Assembly: GCA_900759105.1 (NCBI GenBank)
Contig: CAAETY010000099.1
Location: 1 to 37,474, forward strand
From: Peptococcaceae bacterium
GTDB lineage: Bacteria; Bacillota; Peptococcia; Peptococcales; Peptococcaceae
Length of the DNA stretch: 37,474 nt
Direction: 5' to 3'
Every line of letters begins with the position of its first letter. Positions within the stretch are counted from its first letter, which is position 1. Both the position numbers and the translations under genes were made by a program. The notes beneath the pieces are model-generated. The model was not told the DNA's origin. It saw only the letters and a list, made by a program, of their open reading frames with translations, and did not search any database. This document shows positions 33,260 through 37,474 of this stretch, piece by piece.

Positions 33260-33416
33260 TACAATATGACCAGAGGATACCGAAGTGGTTGGCTTTGAAA
33301 GGAATAACGTAGTGGCGCAACCGCCAAGTGTCAACAAAATATGGGGAAGATAGAAATGGCAAAATCCCTTTCAAATAAATAGTAATAAACGATAAGGCCG
33401 CAGAAGCGGCTTTTCT
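33260..33416 (+). ncRNA. Structured RNA: candidate small RNA or attenuator-type leader
   Basis: A ~155-base segment between a consensus extended -10 and an intrinsic terminator. Pairings visible by eye are TTTGAAAGG at 33294-33302 with CCTTTCAAA at 33367-33375 (nine pairs), enclosing TGGCG-CAAC-CGCCA (33313-33326), and a 3' stem GCCGC-AGAA-GCGGC (33397-33110 offset to 33410) ending in TTTTCT. The 3' stem runs 33397-33410. It does not match any riboswitch class I can recall. The methyltransferase gene starts 82 bases past the terminator, so it may regulate that operon by attenuation. Confidence 0.45.
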
Positions 33417-33497
33417 AAAACCTTGCAGTTAGCGACGACTAACCACATGCATTTTCATAAGGATGACTCTTTTTATTGAAAAGGAAAGGGTGAAGTG

Positions 33498-34112
33498 ATG
33501 AAAAGACATGAGAATTTTTGGGATAGAAATGCGAAATTTTATGAATATTTTATGCGTAAGGATAGGAAGGCCTATGAAAAAATGTATGAGCTGATTCGAC
33601 CGATTGTGAATGACAAGGAGGTCTTGGAGCTAGCAACCGGAACAGGAATGATTGCAAAGAATATCGTTCACACAGCAAAGCATATCGAGGCATCAGATGC
33701 TTCAGCGCAAATGATTGCCGAGGCAAAGCGGAATAGTTGCTCAATAAAGTTGAATTTTTCTGTGCAGGATATGTTTGATTTGCCCTATACATCGCAGACG
33801 TTTGATGTGGTGATTATTGCTAATGCACTGCATATCGTACAACAGCCGAAAAAAGCTCTTGCCGAGATTCGAAGGGTGCTAAAGGATGACGGTGTGCTCG
33901 TTGCTCCGACCTTTACGCATGAGGGCAACACGATATGCGGAGAGGCTAAGCTGTTTTGTATGAGGGTGGCAGGATTTCCATTGCACGCAAAATGGTCAAG
34001 CGTGGCGTATTTGTCGTTTCTGCGACAGAATGGCTGGGTGGTGCGAAAAAGTACCGTGTTGAAAGCCGCATTTCCGTTGACCTATGTCGAATGCGTGAAA
34101 GAGGAGGAATGA
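33498..34112 (+). CDS. Class I SAM-dependent methyltransferase (first of three)
   Basis: A 204-residue methyltransferase of the type-11 (UbiE-like) group. Motif I is VLELATGTGMIA (about 43-54), followed by an acidic strand end (EASDAS), FDVVIIANALHIV (motif IV region) and the typical EIRRVLKDDGVLVAPT strand. The C-terminal part is short, so the substrate is unknown; small molecules are likely. GTG just before the ATG is an alternative start. Arginine is often coded AGA/AGG here, unlike the CGT-rich genes upstream. First of six same-strand genes, behind the structured RNA candidate. Confidence 0.88.
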   Translation: MKRHENFWDRNAKFYEYFMRKDRKAYEKMYELIRPIVNDKEVLELATGTGMIAKNIVHTAKHIEASDASAQMIAEAKRNSCSIKLNFSVQDMFDLPYTSQTFDVVIIANALHIVQQPKKALAEIRRVLKDDGVLVAPTFTHEGNTICGEAKLFCMRVAGFPLHAKWSSVAYLSFLRQNGWVVRKSTVLKAAFPLTYVECVKEEE

Positions 34113-34116
34113 TAAG

Positions 34117-34725
34117 ATGACATTTTTTGAAAACACTCGCAAGCCTGTGGGCGTTGGCGGAAAAATAATGGTCAGTATGATGAACATCGGGCACAGCGCC
34201 GTGGCACGGTGGGGCCTTCGATTTTTGGAGGTTGCTTCGGATGCAAAGGTATTGGACTGTGGTTGTGGTGGAGGGGCGAATATCAGAAGGTTGCTGAAAA
34301 GAAGTCCCGGTGGCACAGTAACGGGCATTGATTATTCAGCAGTCAGCGTCGAGAAAACGAAAAAGCTCAATCGGGTTGCTATTGCAGCGGGGCGATGCAC
34401 CATCTTACAAGACGATGTGGCGAATATGCGCTTTGCAGATGATGGCTTCGATGTGGTTACGGCCTTCGAAACGGTTTACTTTTGGCAGAATCTACCACAA
34501 TGCTTTCATGAGATTCGGCGGGTGTTGAAGCCCGGCGGTTGCTTTCTTATTTGCAATGAAAGTAGCGGAAAAACAGCCTGGGAGAAAAAGTGGATGGATA
34601 TTATTGATGGTATGACCATCTATAAGGATTGCGAGCTGAAGACATATCTGGAGCAAGCGAGCTTTCGCGAGATACGGATACACGAGAATAAATTAGGCTG
34701 GCTGTGTATCACAGCACGGAAATGA
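34117..34725 (+). CDS. Class I SAM-dependent methyltransferase (second of three)
   Basis: A 202-residue methyltransferase. Motif I is VLDCGCGGGANIRRLL (about 43-58); GIDYSAVSVEKTK follows, then FDVVTAFETVYFW and EIRRVLKPGGCFLICNE. The N-terminal helix region (KIMVSMMNIGHSAVARWGL) probably lies over the substrate pocket. It resembles many small-molecule methyltransferases of Clostridia that I cannot assign a substrate. It begins four bases after the previous stop, with GAGGAGG inside the previous gene's end, so the two are coupled. It is not a recent duplicate of its neighbour: similarity is limited to motifs. Confidence 0.88.
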   Translation: MTFFENTRKPVGVGGKIMVSMMNIGHSAVARWGLRFLEVASDAKVLDCGCGGGANIRRLLKRSPGGTVTGIDYSAVSVEKTKKLNRVAIAAGRCTILQDDVANMRFADDGFDVVTAFETVYFWQNLPQCFHEIRRVLKPGGCFLICNESSGKTAWEKKWMDIIDGMTIYKDCELKTYLEQASFREIRIHENKLGWLCITARK

Positions 34726-34735
34726 GGGATAAAGC

Positions 34736-35641
34736 ATGAGCATTTTTGCAGCCGTGCTACGTACAGCTTATAAGCTTTCAGGCGCGAAAAAAGCGTTCGC
34801 TTTGCCGGAGGACGCACTGCGAAAGGAAATCGAAAAGCAGAATCGCTATCGTGGCGTTTTTATGCCCACTGATGGGAAGGCGTATTATGAAATGATTTCA
34901 GTAAAGGACTGTCCTTGCCTAATTGTACGGGAAAAAGCAGGGCCATCAAAACGGGCCATTCTTTATTTCTATGGCGGTGGCATGGTAATAGGGCCGGATA
35001 AGGGCGATTTGCCTGTCTTGCGCAAACTTTGCCGTGATACCGGTTGTGATGTGTGGTTCCCATTTTATCCACTTTGTACGGCGCATTGCATTACTGAAAC
35101 TTACGATATGGTTTACGAATGCTACCGCAGAATGATTAAGCTGTACGGTGGTGGGAATGTCAGTACTTGTGGATTTTCCTCCGGTGGTGCGTTGGCTTTG
35201 GGGATTGCGGCGCACAACAACGCACAACCCGAGCCATTACCGCAGCCACGGCACGTTGTTGCTGTATCTCCCGGTGAAGTGCCGTGGAACGATGCGGAAA
35301 AGGTGCGGATGCAGACACTTAATGAAAGTGACGTTTCCATCGACTATGCCTTTATGGTGACGGTGGAGAAGTTCATGAGGCATGGCTGTGAGAAGGTGCC
35401 GGACTATATGCTCTCCGGCTCTCGAGGAGATTATTCCGGTGTGGGTGATATTCATTTCTTCTATTCTGCCGATGAGGTGCTCTATGGTGCATGGCCGGAT
35501 TTTGAGGCAGCCTGCAAACGGGCAAATGTCCCCTATACGGTGTTCGCTCGTCCGAAGATGGTGCATTGTTATTGCATGCTGCCGATTTTCAAGGAGGCGA
35601 AGGAGGATTTTGCGAAGATCGTGGATTTTTTGAAGAAATGA
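34736..35641 (+). CDS. Alpha/beta hydrolase, hormone-sensitive-lipase-like
   Basis: A 301-residue hydrolase similar to the HSL/acetyl-esterase group. The oxyanion loop reads YFYGGGMVIG (about 81-90), with Tyr where HGGG normally has His. The nucleophile elbow is GFSSGGAL (Ser at about 144). A downstream SADE segment and MVHCYC near residue 276 could supply the acid and histidine. No signal peptide is evident. Substrate unknown; esters of modest size are usual for the family. It sits between methyltransferase genes two and three with a 10-base gap, so it probably acts in the same pathway or defence response. Confidence 0.85.
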   Translation: MSIFAAVLRTAYKLSGAKKAFALPEDALRKEIEKQNRYRGVFMPTDGKAYYEMISVKDCPCLIVREKAGPSKRAILYFYGGGMVIGPDKGDLPVLRKLCRDTGCDVWFPFYPLCTAHCITETYDMVYECYRRMIKLYGGGNVSTCGFSSGGALALGIAAHNNAQPEPLPQPRHVVAVSPGEVPWNDAEKVRMQTLNESDVSIDYAFMVTVEKFMRHGCEKVPDYMLSGSRGDYSGVGDIHFFYSADEVLYGAWPDFEAACKRANVPYTVFARPKMVHCYCMLPIFKEAKEDFAKIVDFLKK

Positions 35642-35685
35642 GGCCGAAAGCGATCATGTGATGATTGAAACACGGAGGAAGAACC

Positions 35686-36405
35686 ATGGAACGAAAAGAA
35701 ATCATTCGCGGTGCATACCGACTGACGGGCGGAAACATTTTTTATGACGGCATGATCACCTGCTCTACCCTGAGTGGGAAAGCGGTGTGCCGTTTGGTGT
35801 GGGCAATGAACAAGGCGGAAAACGACGACTATCTGGAAAAAGCGCTGTCCAGGATTCCGGAGAATATCTCCGGTAAGCTACTGGAAGTGCCGGTGGGAAC
35901 AGGTATTCTGACCATGCCGGTTTATCAGACTATGCCGGAGGCAGACATCGCTTGCCTCGATTACTCGGCGGATATGATGGGGCAGGCACAGGAAAAGGCG
36001 GAGCACCTGCGTCTGAAAAATGTAACCTTCCGGCAGGGCGATGTGGGTGCGCTTCCCTATGCAGACGATACCTTTGACATCGTTTTGTCACTGAACGGCT
36101 TTCACGCTTTCCCGGACAAGGAGGCCGCTTACTGGGAGGTTTTCCGGGTCTTGAGACCCGGCGGAACATTCTGCGGCTGCTTTTATGTGATGGGCGAGCA
36201 TAAGCGGACGGATTGGTTTGTCCGGCATGTTTATGAAAAGACAGGGTTTTTCACACCGCCCTATGAGACAGCTTCCAGCCTGAAAAAACGTCTGGAGCGC
36301 ATGTACGCAGCCGTAACGCTGGGAACGGTGAAAGGCATTGCGTGGTTTGTTTGCAGAAAAGAGGCGGTCAAGCCTGAGATGTTATCACACACAAGCGGAT
36401 GGTGA
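35686..36405 (+). CDS. Class I SAM-dependent methyltransferase (third of three)
   Basis: A 239-residue methyltransferase, longer at the N terminus than the other two. Motif I is LLEVPVGTGILT (about 65-76), followed by CLDYSADMM, FDIVLSLNGFHAF and VFRVLRPGGTFCGCFYV. Residues 165-239 contain a region like that of ubiquinone/menaquinone-type enzymes but end differently. ATG 35686 is preceded by GGAGGAAG; an in-frame ATG 21 bases upstream has no site. Base composition is clearly more GC-rich than the polyamine genes. Substrate is unknown. Confidence 0.88.
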   Translation: MERKEIIRGAYRLTGGNIFYDGMITCSTLSGKAVCRLVWAMNKAENDDYLEKALSRIPENISGKLLEVPVGTGILTMPVYQTMPEADIACLDYSADMMGQAQEKAEHLRLKNVTFRQGDVGALPYADDTFDIVLSLNGFHAFPDKEAAYWEVFRVLRPGGTFCGCFYVMGEHKRTDWFVRHVYEKTGFFTPPYETASSLKKRLERMYAAVTLGTVKGIAWFVCRKEAVKPEMLSHTSGW

Positions 36406-36421
36406 GGAGGAAGAAAACTAG

Positions 36422-37123
36422 ATGAAGGACAACGCACTTTCATTCGACCGAAGTTGCCATGTTCTATATTCAAAGGCTTGCAAGAAAGAAATCCTTGCAA
36501 AAATCGCGTTGCATTATCCGAAAGCGGAGAGAGCGTCGGTATGGGAGCAGGTGCAGTGGCAGTATGCGAACTTTCTCTCTGACTGGCGTACCGATTTAGG
36601 TGGCAAAAAGAACTTTCACAACGGCGTGGGTGGCACCTACGACTGTATCGCAATCATGAGCTATTATACGGTTTGCAAGACTGTTGCGTCGTTTCAAGAA
36701 ATTGAAGAGATAGAGGAAAGTTTAATTCTGCCAATCTTTCGTAAGCTGAGGTTTGTGAACTGCAATAAGCCATTCTGGAAAAAAATGATGCACAGAGCGT
36801 TCATACGAGCAAAAAGAGGTGGCGACAAATGGCACGATTATGTGATGACGGTGGCACCTTATGAACCGGGAAAGCCTATTTACTATGAATTTACAGCGTG
36901 CCCGGTAGCGGCGTTTGCTATCAGATACGGTCTTACGGATATTGTGCCTGCCTTGTGTAATGTGGACTATGCGGCCATGGCGCTGCTCCATGCAAGACTG
37001 GTTCGGACGACGACCTGTGTGGAGGGCTGTAGGTGCGACTATACCATCTGTGGCGATCAGGACCCGTATGTAAAAGAACACCCTGAATATCGGGATGAAG
37101 CCGGATTTCGGCGAAACAAGTAA
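36422..37123 (+). CDS. L-2-amino-thiazoline-4-carboxylic acid hydrolase family protein
   Basis: A 233-residue protein resembling the ATC-hydrolase family, common in Clostridia. The characterised Pseudomonas member opens L-2-amino-thiazoline-4-carboxylate on the way to cysteine, but most relatives are untested and found beside methyltransferases and regulators. Family-like features are GTYDCIAI in the middle, the Cys-containing YEFTACPVAAFA stretch (about 158-169), and the ending CVEGCRCDYTI. About 200-210 is cysteine-rich (CVEGCRCD). I therefore claim the family only, not the reaction. GAGGAGGAAG precedes the ATG, overlapping the end of the third methyltransferase region. Confidence 0.75.
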   Translation: MKDNALSFDRSCHVLYSKACKKEILAKIALHYPKAERASVWEQVQWQYANFLSDWRTDLGGKKNFHNGVGGTYDCIAIMSYYTVCKTVASFQEIEEIEESLILPIFRKLRFVNCNKPFWKKMMHRAFIRAKRGGDKWHDYVMTVAPYEPGKPIYYEFTACPVAAFAIRYGLTDIVPALCNVDYAAMALLHARLVRTTTCVEGCRCDYTICGDQDPYVKEHPEYRDEAGFRRNK

Positions 37124-37149
37124 CAATTCAAACAAAGGCGGTGAGATAA

Positions 37150-37474
37150 ATGGAAACTTTTCTCGGAATACTGATTCCCTTTCTCGGCACAACGTTGGGT
37201 GCGTCCTGCGTATTTTTTATGAAAAAATCACTTAGTAATTTGATACAGCGTTCCCTTGCCGGTTTTGCCGCCGGCGTGATGGTGGCGGCGTCTATCTGGA
37301 GCCTGCTGATCCCCGCCATTGAGCAGTCGGAGGATATGGGGAAGCTGTCCTTTCTTCCCGCCTTTATCGGCTTTTGGAGCGGCGTGCTGTTTTTGCTCCT
37401 GCTTGACCGTTTGATTCCCCATCTTCATGTGGGAAGTGAACAGGCCGAGGGTCCGAAAAGCAAGCTCGGGCGCA
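37150..37474 (+). CDS. ZIP-family metal transporter, truncated by the window end
   Basis: The first 108 residues of a ZIP/ZupT-like divalent metal transporter. Three hydrophobic segments are visible: about 3-23, 38-58 and 68-86. The second carries the AGFAAGVMVAASIWSLLIPA block with the polar residues typical of the family, and RLIPHLH marks the start of the variable loop. The metal, commonly zinc or iron, cannot be read. It is the most GC-rich gene of the window (many GGC/CTG/GCC codons) and uses a GGCGGTGAG ribosome site. Same strand as the preceding run, with a 26-base gap. Confidence 0.9.
   Translation, partial: METFLGILIPFLGTTLGASCVFFMKKSLSNLIQRSLAGFAAGVMVAASIWSLLIPAIEQSEDMGKLSFLPAFIGFWSGVLFLLLLDRLIPHLHVGSEQAEGPKSKLGR

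Larger units (their letters stand above)
33039..33497. other. Gap with terminator, leader RNA candidate and no gene
   Basis: About 460 bases between the DUF4298-like gene and the first methyltransferase. It holds a terminator (33091-33129), an AT-rich stretch, and then the promoter and structured RNA candidate described separately. Short open frames here have no ribosome sites. Confidence 0.7.

Noticed and set aside
33268..33334. tRNA-Ser-like start (GAGGATACCGAAGTGG) in the structured RNA
   Set aside because: It resembles a tRNA-Ser 5' arm, but there is no T arm (no GGTTCGA-type segment), no matching acceptor 3' strand and no convincing anticodon stem.

Overview
The window looks like chromosome of an anaerobic, low-to-mid GC Bacillota (Clostridia or Negativicutes grade; I cannot fix the genus). 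The evidence is: a secreted protein with three C-terminal SLH domains, a threonyl T-box leader, an ECF thiazole transporter component under a TPP riboswitch, a FixABCX electron-bifurcation set, a LutB/LutC pair, a carboxyspermidine-type polyamine pathway, and many T-rich intrinsic terminators with AGGAGG-like ribosome sites. I saw no rRNA, complete tRNA, CRISPR array, insertion sequence or phage gene.

Layout. 1-4.2 kb: an AGCA tetranucleotide tract, a strong hairpin terminator, and a 1317-residue modular S-layer-anchored surface protein whose AT-rich middle differs from its ends. 4.2-8.0 kb: a threonine T-box leader, thrS, and a D,D-carboxypeptidase with a long basic tail, apparently one transcript. 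8.1-9.9 kb (minus): a CBS-domain protein and a D-aspartate-ligase-like ATP-grasp enzyme, so this stretch is rich in cell-wall functions. 10.0-12.5 kb: a COG2509-type flavoprotein and a CorA-like Mg2+ channel. 12.5-15.8 kb (minus): thiD and thiW behind a TPP riboswitch, preceded by a CoA-disulfide reductase with a rhodanese tail. 16.5-19.9 kb: fixC-fixX-etfB-etfA behind a 700-base leader/regulatory region. 20.1-20.7 kb (minus): an unknown hydrophilic protein.

21.0-27.3 kb: a six-gene polyamine operon (speD, arginine/lysine/ornithine decarboxylase, speE, speB, carboxyspermidine dehydrogenase, carboxyspermidine decarboxylase). Read together, arginine would go to agmatine, then putrescine, and then to spermidine by two independent chemistries, one using decarboxylated SAM and one using aspartate semialdehyde. 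27.5-31.8 kb: a universal stress protein, an SSS-family symporter, and lutB-lutC with no lutA in view. 31.9-33.0 kb: an unrecognised protein built of four copies of a ~54-residue repeat, translationally coupled to a DUF4298-like protein.

33.2-37.5 kb: a structured leader or small RNA with its own promoter and terminator, followed by a same-strand run of three SAM-dependent methyltransferases, an alpha/beta hydrolase, an ATC-hydrolase-family protein and a truncated ZIP metal transporter. Base composition and arginine codon use change here, suggesting acquired DNA. The strongest candidates for something undescribed are this run with its leader RNA, the four-repeat protein, the two-route polyamine operon, and the repeat tract and hairpin ahead of the mosaic surface protein.
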